From Actinomycetota bacterium (GTDB taxonomy: Bacteria > Actinomycetota > UBA4738), in NCBI GenBank assembly GCA_005885025.1, contig VAYC01000002.1:1-13170 (forward strand): a DNA stretch of 13,170 bases. Direction: 5' to 3'. The notes beneath the pieces were generated by a model. The model saw only the letters and a program-made list of their open reading frames with translations. It had not been told where the DNA came from and did not search any database. Shown piece by piece: positions 7,346 through 13,170 of this stretch (positions are counted from its first letter, which is position 1; each line of letters starts with the position of its first letter). The position numbers and the translations under genes were made by a program.

Positions 7346-7720
7346 GGCGTCGCCGAGCAGCAGTTCCGCATGCCAGGGACGGTACGGCACGGCCCCGGGC
7401 GATTGCTTCCACTCCGGCGGAGCATTGAGCTCCCGTAGCCAACGAAGGGCTTCGTCCCGGATCTCTTCGCGGCATTTCCGGCACCATCGGCCGTTCCCGC
7501 AACCGCCGTGCTCCTCGAGCACGACGAGCGCTCGGTCGGGGTGGACGCGAGGTTCCTGTCCCACGGGCCGAGCAGGGCGCGCCGGAGCGATAGCCGTCGA
7601 CGCCGGGGCCGGGGCCACGCTCGAGCGGGCCGGCCCTTGCGGCCAGACACCGTCGACCCAGGCGGCCGAGCTCTCGCTCGTGCGAGGCTGGATCGCCACG
7701 GCTCCCGGGTGCTCGTTCAT
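7343..7720 (-). CDS. Small hypothetical protein with a Cys cluster
   Basis: I do not recognise this 125-residue protein. From ATG 7720 (weak AGGGC ribosome site) it has a low-complexity Ala/Pro-rich section (about 33-55) and then a more structured C-terminal half. That half includes HGGCGNGRWCRKC (H71, C74, C80, C83), which could bind a metal such as zinc, followed by a charged amphipathic helix (REEIRDEALRWLRELNAP) and a Trp- and Pro-rich end. The frame is open upstream to a GTG at 7759. Two other overlapping minus-strand frames are open here, so the choice rests on this frame having the more protein-like C-terminal composition. It lies 137 bases downstream of the CoxE-like gene on the same strand, close enough for co-transcription; I see no promoter or terminator in the gap. 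It converges on the aldo/keto reductase. Confidence 0.5.
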   Translation of the reverse strand: MNEHPGAVAIQPRTSESSAAWVDGVWPQGPARSSVAPAPASTAIAPARPARPVGQEPRVHPDRALVVLEEHGGCGNGRWCRKCREEIRDEALRWLRELNAPPEWKQSPGAVPYRPWHAELLLGDA

Positions 7721-7857
7721 ACGGCCCTGATGATGGGTCACCCGGCGAGACCGGCCCACGGCCGAAAGTCTGCAACCCTCTCGTTCGAAGGCTCTAGCCG
7801 GACCCCGGCCGGAAGCCGTGGCCCTCTCTCGTCTCGCGAGGTCGGCAGGAGCTCGTT

Positions 7858-9282
7858 TCAGGTGATCGCGTACACGAAGTCGGCGAGCTGGCCAAGATTT
7901 CGAGCTTCAAATACCCCATGGCAGCTGCCCGCGTAAGCCTCCACGATCGAGTCGGCGGTGTTCCAATCGCGTCGCGGCTCGGGGTTCAGCCAGAACACCT
8001 TCCGAGCTCGTTCCTGGATCAGGCGCAGGGCGTCCAAGCCTGGTGGGCGGTAATTGTTCCGGCCGTCGCCGGTGATGATCACGGTGGCCCGGGGATCGAG
8101 ATCCGCGTAGCCATATCGGTGCCAGAATCGGCGGAAGACGTTTCCGTAGTCGCTGTGTCCGTCGCCCGAGATCACGCCCGTGTGGTAGAGCAAGTTCCGA
8201 GGAGCCAGCCAGTCGCTGTTCCCATCGAAGCGATCGGTCACCTCGTCGATGCCGTCGACGAAGGCGAAGAGCCGTATCCGGGAGAACTCCTCCTTCATCG
8301 CATACAGGAGCGACATGGTGAACCGGGCGAACTCCGACACCGCCCCCGAGATGTCGCACAGGAGATACAGGTCGGGCTTCGACGCCTTGGGGTAGCGGAA
8401 CGCCGGGTCGAGTGGGACACCCCCCGATGACAGTGACCTCCGCATCGTCCGCCGGAGGTCGAGACGCCCGTGGCGGCGGAACCGGCGCCGCCTGGCGATC
8501 CTCGCCGCGAGCTTGTGCGCCAGCGGACGGATCGCCTCCCGCATCTGGCGAAGCTCGGCGGGAGAAGCGGACAGGAAGTCGACGTCCTCGATCCGGCGGT
8601 CGTGGAACACGTCGGCGGCCGCCGGCGCTCCCTGCGACTCGGCCAGCCGCCACCGAACCTCCTGCGCGATGAGCTTTCGGAACTCCTCCACCCGCTGGGT
8701 CAGCTCGTCACGATTGAGCCTGTCGCCCAAGGCGGTCCTGACTTCCGTTTCTTCTCGATCCGCCAGGAGGGCCTGACGAAGCAGCTCGGAGAGCTCGAGC
8801 TGACGAAGGATCCGATACAGGTAGTACCGTTCCGAGGCCACCCGCGCCGCGTTGATGCCGCTGAACTGATCCACTGCCAGCGCCGCCAGAGCCCGCAGAG
8901 TCGTCAGCAGGTCGGTCGAAGGCGCTTCCTCGACTCCCCCGTCCGCCGGCTGCACGGCCCCCGACCCGGCGCCCCCCGCCGCCCGGTCCAGACTCGTGGT
9001 AACGATCGGTCCGACCTGCTCTCGGTGGAGGGCGAAGTAGATGTCGAACAGCGACTCGAAAGCCGCACGGTGCTCGGCCCTCTTGACGAGCGTGGTGGCA
9101 AGTGAGGCCTTGAGCTCCGCTCGGTTGGCCAGGTCGATGCGGGCCGCGCACTCCGCCGCGTCCAGCGTCTCGACCATGGAAACGGGGATGCCCGCGTCTC
9201 TCAACCGGTGGACGAATCGGAGAAGCGCCCTCGCCAACGAGGCATCGGCCGGTCCGACTCGAGGAGGCCCGCTTGTGTCCAT
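7858..9282 (-). CDS. CoxE-like von Willebrand factor A domain protein
   Basis: A 474-residue cytosolic protein of the CoxE-like VWA family. The N-terminal ~280 residues are alpha-helical, starting with ARALLRFVHRLRDAGIPVSM and continuing through a charged stretch (ALHREQVG, EEFRKLIAQEVRWRLAE) and a basic linker with RIARRRRFRRHGRLDLRRTMR. The VWA domain follows: metal-site motif 1 DISGAVS (D310, S312), then FAFVDGIDEV and the late Asp in VIITGDGRNNY. The usual DxSxS is altered, with Ala at position 314 in place of the second Ser, so metal binding may be weaker. CoxE relatives normally work with a MoxR-type AAA+ ATPase in maturing metalloenzymes (CoxD/CoxE for CO dehydrogenase); no such ATPase or metalloenzyme gene adjoins here. 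Start is ATG 9282, directly preceded by an alternative GTG 9285; no strong ribosome site is visible. The longer frame to 9474 would run through the neighbouring gene. Divergent from the luciferase-like gene. Confidence 0.85.
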   Translation of the reverse strand: MDTSGPPRVGPADASLARALLRFVHRLRDAGIPVSMVETLDAAECAARIDLANRAELKASLATTLVKRAEHRAAFESLFDIYFALHREQVGPIVTTSLDRAAGGAGSGAVQPADGGVEEAPSTDLLTTLRALAALAVDQFSGINAARVASERYYLYRILRQLELSELLRQALLADREETEVRTALGDRLNRDELTQRVEEFRKLIAQEVRWRLAESQGAPAAADVFHDRRIEDVDFLSASPAELRQMREAIRPLAHKLAARIARRRRFRRHGRLDLRRTMRRSLSSGGVPLDPAFRYPKASKPDLYLLCDISGAVSEFARFTMSLLYAMKEEFSRIRLFAFVDGIDEVTDRFDGNSDWLAPRNLLYHTGVISGDGHSDYGNVFRRFWHRYGYADLDPRATVIITGDGRNNYRPPGLDALRLIQERARKVFWLNPEPRRDWNTADSIVEAYAGSCHGVFEARNLGQLADFVYAIT

Positions 9283-9302
9283 CACGTGGTCGCCACTATG
9301 CT
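9273..9302 (+). promoter_or_regulatory. Possible promoter for the luciferase-like oxidoreductase gene
   Basis: TTGTGT (-35, 9273-9278) and TATGCT (-10, 9297-9302) are separated by 18 bases on the plus strand. Transcription would start near 9309 and the candidate operator at 9323-9340 would then sit just downstream, a repressing position. Both boxes are imperfect. The -35 lies inside the start of the divergent CoxE-like gene. Confidence 0.3.
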
Positions 9303-9322
9303 CCGGTCGCTGACCGCACAGA

Positions 9323-9340
9323 CGTCCGCGATGCGAACAG
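9323..9340 (-). promoter_or_regulatory. Second candidate IclR operator, near copy of the hapC/iclR palindrome
   Basis: Read on the minus strand, this is CTGTTCGCATCGCGGACG. It matches the 18 bases at 11699-11716 (CTGTTCGCATAGCGAACG) at 16 positions. It keeps the left half-site GTTCGC exactly and the right half-site as GCGGAC. It lies in the 67-base divergent region between the CoxE-like and luciferase-like genes, 10 bases before the GTG at 9350. If the IclR protein binds it, both neighbours could belong to the hydroquinone regulon. The match is seen directly; binding is inference. Confidence 0.5.
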
Positions 9341-9349
9341 GCTAGCCGA

Positions 9350-10387
9350 GTGACCGCGTTCAGGCCAACCAGGGCACCTCGCGGCCGATTGGTGCGACTC
9401 GGCGTCGTGCTGGACACGAGGAACGCACCCAGCCGCCTCCAGGAGATCGCCCGCATGTGCGAAGGGGCCGGCATCGAGTCGTTGTGGGTGCGCGACTACC
9501 TCTCTGCTCCAGACGGTGAGCCCAGGCTCGAGGCTTGGACCGCCTTGACCCTGGCGGGGACGGCCACCTCTCGGCCTCGGATCGGCGCCATGCTGAACAT
9601 TGCCTTTCGCCCTCCGGGCACGCTCGCGGCGATGGCGGGGACGCTTGACGCCGCGGTCGGCGGGCGAATCGAACTGGGCCTGTCCGCAGGGTGGATCGAG
9701 CGGGAGAACGTGGCGTTCGGCTTCGATTTTCCCGAACCGGAAGTTCGGGCCCGCCGGCTGGAGCGGTACGCCACGATCCTCCGACAGATGCTGTCGGGCC
9801 GTCCCGTCGCCGTCGGCGGTTCGGAAGAAGCCGGTCCCGCCGAGCTCGGCGTCGCGTCGCCCCAGCCGGGAGGACCGGTCTTCTCGGTCGAAGCGATCAG
9901 CCCCCTGCAGATGGACGTGGCCGTTGCTGTAGCCGACGACGTGTTGATCCCCGCGGCCGCGGTGAAGGATGTCGCCGAAGCGACGCGCCAGGTCCAACGG
10001 GCTTGCGAACGCGGCGAACGGGCCCCCGAGACCCTGGGTCTCGCTCTGGAGGTTCCGGTCTCGATCGGCCGGACGGTCGCGGAGGCCGAGGCCCGCGAGG
10101 AGTCGGAGCCGATGTTCGAGCTCCTGGGGCCGCCGTCGGAGGTTGGCGTATTCGGCACGCTGGAGCAGTGCCAGGAACGAGTCATCCAGATGGCTCACGC
10201 CGGGATCACGGACCTCCGGTGCGTGCTGCCGAACAGCCCCGACATCCACGACGTGATCGCGCAGCTGACGGCCATGGTGATCGGGACGGTCGACGTGCTG
10301 TCGCCGGGCACGCCGAAGTCGAAATCGCCGGACCCGCCGCCGACCTGGGGGGGCCGCTCGAGGCGGGGGGGACCGGAGAACACGTAG
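9350..10387 (+). CDS. Luciferase-like (LLM class) oxidoreductase, probably F420-dependent
   Basis: A 345-residue TIM-barrel protein of the luciferase-like monooxygenase/F420-dependent reductase superfamily. Evidence: the first strand VRLGVVLDTRNAP, the helix QEIARMCEGAGIESLWVRDY (about 31-50), the region ALTLAGTATSRPRIGAMLNI, and the glycine-rich cofactor-loop motif GRIELGLSAGWIERE (about 105-119) followed by GFDFPEP. The late segment GTLEQCQERVIQMAHAGITDLRCVL is also typical. In actinomycetes most such proteins use reduced F420, but FMN cannot be excluded and the substrate is unknown. The C-terminus is an unusual Pro/Lys/Arg/Gly-rich tail of about 28 residues. Start GTG 9350 is used; GTG 9392 is an alternative, since the conserved fold begins there. 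It is followed after 46 bases by the DoxX gene, probably co-transcribed. A candidate IclR operator lies directly upstream. Confidence 0.87.
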   Translation: MTAFRPTRAPRGRLVRLGVVLDTRNAPSRLQEIARMCEGAGIESLWVRDYLSAPDGEPRLEAWTALTLAGTATSRPRIGAMLNIAFRPPGTLAAMAGTLDAAVGGRIELGLSAGWIERENVAFGFDFPEPEVRARRLERYATILRQMLSGRPVAVGGSEEAGPAELGVASPQPGGPVFSVEAISPLQMDVAVAVADDVLIPAAAVKDVAEATRQVQRACERGERAPETLGLALEVPVSIGRTVAEAEAREESEPMFELLGPPSEVGVFGTLEQCQERVIQMAHAGITDLRCVLPNSPDIHDVIAQLTAMVIGTVDVLSPGTPKSKSPDPPPTWGGRSRRGGPENT

Positions 10388-10433
10388 GGCGAACGGGCCA
10401 AGCACGCCGGAGTGTCGACAGAAGGGGGTTGTC

Positions 10434-10874
10434 GTGAGCGCATTAGCCGGGATCATCATCCTGCTCGGACGGATCCTGTTCGTGATCTTTCCTGGGTACG
10501 TGTCCGGCTACTCGTTCCACCTCAAGAGCTCCAAGATGGCCGAGGGGTATGCGCAATCCGTCGGGTTCCCGGCGCCGACCCTGGCCGGGTGGCCGGCAGG
10601 CCTTTGGCTGGACGCGGCCTCCCTCTCAGTCCTCCTGGGGATCTGGCCCGACGTCGGCGCGCTCATGCTCGCCGTCTTCGTCGCCATCGCGGCCTGGTAC
10701 TTCCACCGGTTCTGGGAAGTGCAGGATCCGAATCAGAAGCAGGCCCAGACGATGTTCTTCTATCGCAACGTCATGATGTTCGCGACGTCTCTCATCATGT
10801 TCGGGTTCTTCGCAGGGGTGGGACACGCGTTGCGGTTCGCCATCACCGGGCCGCTCATCGACCTGACGCCCTGA
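10434..10874 (+). CDS. DoxX-family integral membrane protein
   Basis: A 146-residue protein with four predicted transmembrane helices (about 2-20, 51-71, 73-92 and 111-132), the DoxX/DoxD fold. The third helix ends in WYFHRFWEVQDPNQ and the fourth follows in FFYRNVMMFATSLIMFGFF, the usual 'H-fw...dp' then 'k/r-N' arrangement of the family. Start GTG 10434 has a good GAAGGGGG ribosome site 5 bases upstream. It lies 46 bases after the luciferase-like gene on the same strand. DoxX relatives act as membrane partners in quinone or thiosulfate redox (DoxD of thiosulfate:quinone oxidoreductase) and, as CatD and MhqP in Bacillus, sit beside dioxygenases that remove catechols and hydroquinones. That makes a role with the nearby hydroquinone dioxygenase attractive, but it is inferred. 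It converges on the IclR gene with a gap of 6 bases. Confidence 0.9.
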   Translation: MSALAGIIILLGRILFVIFPGYVSGYSFHLKSSKMAEGYAQSVGFPAPTLAGWPAGLWLDAASLSVLLGIWPDVGALMLAVFVAIAAWYFHRFWEVQDPNQKQAQTMFFYRNVMMFATSLIMFGFFAGVGHALRFAITGPLIDLTP

Positions 10875-10880
10875 ACAGAG

Positions 10881-11654
10881 TCAGCGCGCCGCGATCTCGT
10901 CGGTGATCCGCTTCGAGGTGTCCAGCACTAGCGGGAGGAACTGATCCATGACGCGTTCCACGCTCACCCGGAAGGCGTGGGAGCACACGGTGAGGGCAGC
11001 GGCCGCTCGCCCGTCCGGGGTTCGGATGGGGACGGCCAGCGAACGAACCCCCTCCTCCACCTCCTGATCCACGAGCGTCCATCCCTGGATGCGGGCCTGC
11101 TCGATGATCCCTCGCAGGTCGGCCTCGTCCGTCACCGTTCTGGCGCTGAGCGGCTCCAGCCTGACTTTCGCGAAATAGTCGTCGAGCTGAGCCGGCGACA
11201 GTTCGGCCAGGAGGACTCGTCCCATCGCGGTGGCCCATGCCGGAAGGCGGCTCCCAACCCCCAGGGTCAGGGCCATGATCCGTTTCGTCTCGACACGCGC
11301 CACGAACACGATCTCGGTGCCATCCAGCACCGATGCGGAGGTTGTCTCGCGGACCTTGTCGGCCAGCTCTTCCAGGTGGGGCTTGGCCACCTCCCACACT
11401 GGCAGCGACGACAGGTAGGAGTAACCGAGCTCGAGGACCCGCGGCCGGAGCGAGAACAGCCGTCCGTCGCTCCCCACGTACCCGAGGTCTCGGAGTGTGA
11501 TCAGGAACCGACGAGCCGCAGCCCGGGTAAGCCCGGTGAGGTCAGCGATCTCGGACAGAGTGAGCGCCGGCCGTTCCCGCGAGAACGACTTGATCACGGC
11601 CAACCCGCGCTCGAGGGACTGCACGAACTCCGCGGAGCGAGACTCGCTTGACAT
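10881..11654 (-). CDS. IclR-family transcriptional regulator (PcaR/PcaU/PobR type)
   Basis: A 257-residue regulator. The N-terminal winged helix-turn-helix spans about 10-70, with LTLSEIADLTGLTRAAARRFL as the helix-turn-helix, then LRDLGYVGSDGRLFSLRPRVLELGYSYL, the signature of the PcaR/PcaU/PobR branch that controls protocatechuate, hydroxybenzoate and beta-ketoadipate genes. The C-terminal IclR effector domain follows, with LPAWATAMGRVLLAEL and DQEVEEGVRSLAVPIR, expected to bind an aromatic or its breakdown product. Start ATG 11654 is supported by a GGAGG ribosome site 8 bases upstream; the frame is open to 11708, but that would read through the promoter. It is divergent from hapC with a perfect palindrome between them. 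It therefore very likely controls hapCD and itself. Whether it activates or represses cannot be read from sequence. Confidence 0.93.
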   Translation of the reverse strand: MSSESRSAEFVQSLERGLAVIKSFSRERPALTLSEIADLTGLTRAAARRFLITLRDLGYVGSDGRLFSLRPRVLELGYSYLSSLPVWEVAKPHLEELADKVRETTSASVLDGTEIVFVARVETKRIMALTLGVGSRLPAWATAMGRVLLAELSPAQLDDYFAKVRLEPLSARTVTDEADLRGIIEQARIQGWTLVDQEVEEGVRSLAVPIRTPDGRAAAALTVCSHAFRVSVERVMDQFLPLVLDTSKRITDEIAAR

Positions 11655-11669
11655 CGTTATCGCCTCCGA

Positions 11670-11698
11670 AGAATAATCCGAGTCCAGAGACCGTACAA
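11670..11698 (-). promoter_or_regulatory. Candidate promoter for the IclR regulator gene
   Basis: On the minus strand TTGTAC (-35, 11693-11698) and TATTCT (-10, 11670-11675) are 17 bases apart, a good sigma70-type pair. It would give a very short leader (about 10 bases), with the GGAGG site at its 5' end. The 18-base operator unit begins immediately upstream of the -35 box, so bound IclR protein would abut RNA polymerase. I could not find an equally convincing plus-strand pair for hapC, which would fit a promoter that needs an activator. Confidence 0.45.
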
Positions 11699-11716
11699 CT
11701 GTTCGCATAGCGAACG
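11699..11716. promoter_or_regulatory. Candidate IclR operator: perfect 6-3-6 palindrome
   Basis: GTTCGC-ATA-GCGAAC (11701-11715) is a perfect inverted repeat in the 98-base region between iclR and hapC. From memory, half-sites of the GTTCG type with a short A/T-rich centre are typical of PcaU/PcaR-type IclR operators. Position beside a divergent IclR gene and just upstream of its -35 box makes this the natural binding site. A 16-of-18 copy occurs at 9323-9340. Confidence 0.7.
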
Positions 11717-11752
11717 CAAGGGTTCCACGGCCCTTCCGAAGGGGTGGTCGCG

Positions 11753-12256
11753 TTGACCAGGTACGTCACCAGGTTCGGCTCTCTGGACCAGTACGAGAAG
11801 GGCGAGCTCGAGATCATCGACGACGATCCCAAGCACTACACGTATTCCAACATGTTCGAGGTCGCCTCCATCTCCAAGCCGTACGAGAAAGTGGCGGTCG
11901 GCAAGAACATGGAGTACGTGCTCGAGGTGCTGCGGGCAGAAGGGACCTCCGGGTGGCGAACCACGGCGCACGACGAGTTCGCCATCGTGATGGACGGAGA
12001 GGTCGAGGTCCGGCTGGTCAAGTTGGAGGACCCTTCGGTCGTCGCGCCGGACCAGAAGGGATCGATCGGCCTCTCCGGCGAGCCGAAAGGGCAGAACATG
12101 GGATACGTTAAGGCTGGCAAGGGCCACATGGTGCTGCTGCCCACCGGCGCCGCCTACCAGTTTCACGCCGACAAGCCCGGCGTGATCCTCCTCCAGACCA
12201 TCGAGAGCCCGGACACCGTCTACAAGTGGGCCGAGATCTGCCAGACCATCCCGTAG
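11753..12256 (+). CDS. hapC: Hydroquinone 1,2-dioxygenase small (alpha) subunit
   Basis: A 167-residue protein matching the small subunit of two-component hydroquinone 1,2-dioxygenases (HapC/PnpC type). With the large subunit it opens the hydroquinone ring to 4-hydroxymuconic semialdehyde, on the 4-hydroxyacetophenone or 4-nitrophenol route to maleylacetate. Recognisable features are FGSLDQYEKGELEIIDDDP, SNMFEVASISKPYEKVAVGKN and the cupin-like strand TTAHDEFAIVMDGEVEV (H73, E75). The cupin His pair that normally holds metal is missing, in keeping with a non-catalytic partner subunit. TTG 11753 is chosen because the GAAGGGG ribosome site would lie almost against the alternative GTG 11744; the difference is three residues. 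The large subunit follows after 49 bases. Expression is probably set by the divergent IclR protein. Confidence 0.88.
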   Translation: MTRYVTRFGSLDQYEKGELEIIDDDPKHYTYSNMFEVASISKPYEKVAVGKNMEYVLEVLRAEGTSGWRTTAHDEFAIVMDGEVEVRLVKLEDPSVVAPDQKGSIGLSGEPKGQNMGYVKAGKGHMVLLPTGAAYQFHADKPGVILLQTIESPDTVYKWAEICQTIP

Positions 12257-12305
12257 AGAAGGAACGAAGAGCACGCGCGTTTCAAGCGCAAGGAGGAGGA
12301 CCGCC

Positions 12306-13170
12306 ATGGCAGTCGAGACCGCCCCCGAGGTCCAGGTCGAGGCTAGCGAGCCGAACGAGCACGGCTACCGAACCTTCCGTCTCGGAGAGTTCGAGTTCAG
12401 CCGGAACGAGTACTTCGCCTACGTCCGGTGGCCCACCGGCAGCCACGTCATGTCGGCGGACTCCTTCCTGAAGGCTCTCCAGCGGGACGTGGCGTGGGAC
12501 TTCTTCTACGGCATCGTGAACTTCGATGGTGTCGTAGGGACTGTGAACCACTACGGCACGGTGGACCTGTTCGCCGGGCGGTACAACGACTCCTACCGGA
12601 AGGCCGAGCTCGACCACCTCGACAACTTCGCCACTCCGCTGATCCGGGAAACGTTCAAGGCGATGCTGGACGACTGGACCAACGAGGGTTTCGACCCGTT
12701 CGCCAGTCCCAGCGAGACCGGGACGGCCTTCGGGCCGAAGCGAGGGCAGAACCGTAAGGCCATCACCCGGCACCGGGTAACTGCCAAGCGGATGGTCGGC
12801 GTTCCAGGCGACGAAGGGATCCGCACTGACAAGAACGGGTTCCCCGTCAACCGGCACTTCCTCGACGTCCCGCAGGGCGAGCCCGAGGTGCACGCTGAGC
12901 CCGGGTTCGAGCAGGATGTGGCCGCGTTCAACCTGTTCGCTTACCTCTCGCGCTCAGACGTCACGTGGAACCCTTCGGTGGTCTCGGCGTGCAAGTTCAG
13001 CCTGGCATGCCCCACCACCGAGGAGTACATCCTCCCGATCATCCACGGCAACGATCGGGTCGAGTGGTTCGTGCAACTGTCCGACGAGATCTGGTGGAAC
13101 GTGGAGGACCGCGACACTGGGTCCGCCCGAGCCAAGGTCGTCATGAAGCCCGGCGACGTCGCCTCCATGC
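12306..13170 (+). CDS. hapD: Hydroquinone 1,2-dioxygenase large (beta) subunit, N-terminal part (cut by right edge)
   Basis: The catalytic, Fe(II)-holding subunit of a HapD/PnpD-type hydroquinone dioxygenase. 288 codons are present and there is no stop; relatives are about 330-340 residues, so only the C-terminal end is missing. Family stretches include FRLGEFEFSRNEYFAYVRWP, RDVAWDFFYGIVNFD, GTVNHYGTVDLFAG and DDWTNEGFDPFA. H247, N249 and E253 in IIHGNDRVEW have the H-x-N-x3-E spacing I recall for the iron ligands of the PnpCD structure. The fourth ligand, a His about 40-45 residues later, would fall just past the window edge. Start ATG 12306 sits 5 bases behind a strong AGGAGGAGGA ribosome site, far better than that of hapC. 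The order small then large subunit matches known operons. No nitrophenol monooxygenase or semialdehyde dehydrogenase is seen here; they could lie downstream. Confidence 0.92.
   Translation, partial: MAVETAPEVQVEASEPNEHGYRTFRLGEFEFSRNEYFAYVRWPTGSHVMSADSFLKALQRDVAWDFFYGIVNFDGVVGTVNHYGTVDLFAGRYNDSYRKAELDHLDNFATPLIRETFKAMLDDWTNEGFDPFASPSETGTAFGPKRGQNRKAITRHRVTAKRMVGVPGDEGIRTDKNGFPVNRHFLDVPQGEPEVHAEPGFEQDVAAFNLFAYLSRSDVTWNPSVVSACKFSLACPTTEEYILPIIHGNDRVEWFVQLSDEIWWNVEDRDTGSARAKVVMKPGDVASM

Noticed and set aside
7721..7857. GC-rich gap between the CoxE-like gene and the small Cys protein, with a TTCGAA at 7784-7789 and CCGGCC-type repeats.
   Set aside because: I found no stable hairpin with a U-tract, no convincing promoter pair and no frame with protein-like content. 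The single TTCGAA has no partner at helical spacing.
9283..9474. N-terminal extension of the CoxE-like protein by 64 residues.
   Set aside because: It would run through the divergent intergenic region and into the start of the luciferase-like gene. The extra residues are low in family character, and an ATG is available at 9282.
12275..12289. GCGC-GTTTCAA-GCGC, a possible small hairpin between hapC and hapD.
   Set aside because: The stem is only 4 bp and built from a self-complementary tetramer that is common in such DNA. The strong ribosome site after it is enough to explain hapD translation.

Overview
The window looks like a piece of chromosome from a high-GC, free-living bacterium, most likely an uncultured or deep-branching actinomycete (Actinomycetota). 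The reasons are the strong G/C bias at third codon positions, frequent GTG and TTG starts, an F420-type luciferase-like oxidoreductase, a DUF5937/ArsR-like regulator and a PcaR-type IclR regulator. The lineage is an inference. There are no RNA genes, CRISPR arrays or insertion sequences.

Layout. (1) 1-1251: the start of a secreted DUF2330-like protein (minus strand, cut by the left edge), divergent from a MtnX-like HAD phosphatase. (2) 1248-4969: a two-gene minus-strand operon, joined by an ATGA overlap, for a heterodimeric ABC exporter. Each half-transporter has lost complementary catalytic motifs, so one ATP site should be degenerate and the other canonical. (3) 5164-7332: a regulator with a C-terminal ArsR-type helix-turn-helix, transcribed away from the exporter, followed by an aldo/keto reductase. 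The divergent promoter region carries spaced TTCGAA-type repeats. (4) 7343-9282: two minus-strand genes, a small Cys-bearing protein of unknown function and a CoxE-like von Willebrand A protein with no MoxR ATPase beside it. (5) 9350-10874: a luciferase-like (F420-type) oxidoreductase and a DoxX-family membrane protein, probably one operon. (6) 10881-13170: an IclR-family regulator divergent from both subunits of a two-component hydroquinone 1,2-dioxygenase (HapCD/PnpCD type); the large subunit runs off the right edge.

How the parts may work together. The hapC/iclR intergenic region holds a perfect 6-3-6 palindrome, GTTCGCATAGCGAAC, a good candidate operator for the IclR protein. A near copy (16 of 18 bases, opposite orientation) lies at 9323-9340, just upstream of the luciferase-like gene. 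This suggests a small regulon joining hydroquinone ring cleavage, an F420-type oxidoreductase and a DoxX protein. DoxX relatives (CatD, MhqP) are known partners of catechol and quinone detoxification genes in Bacillus. This proposed module is the most interesting part of the window.
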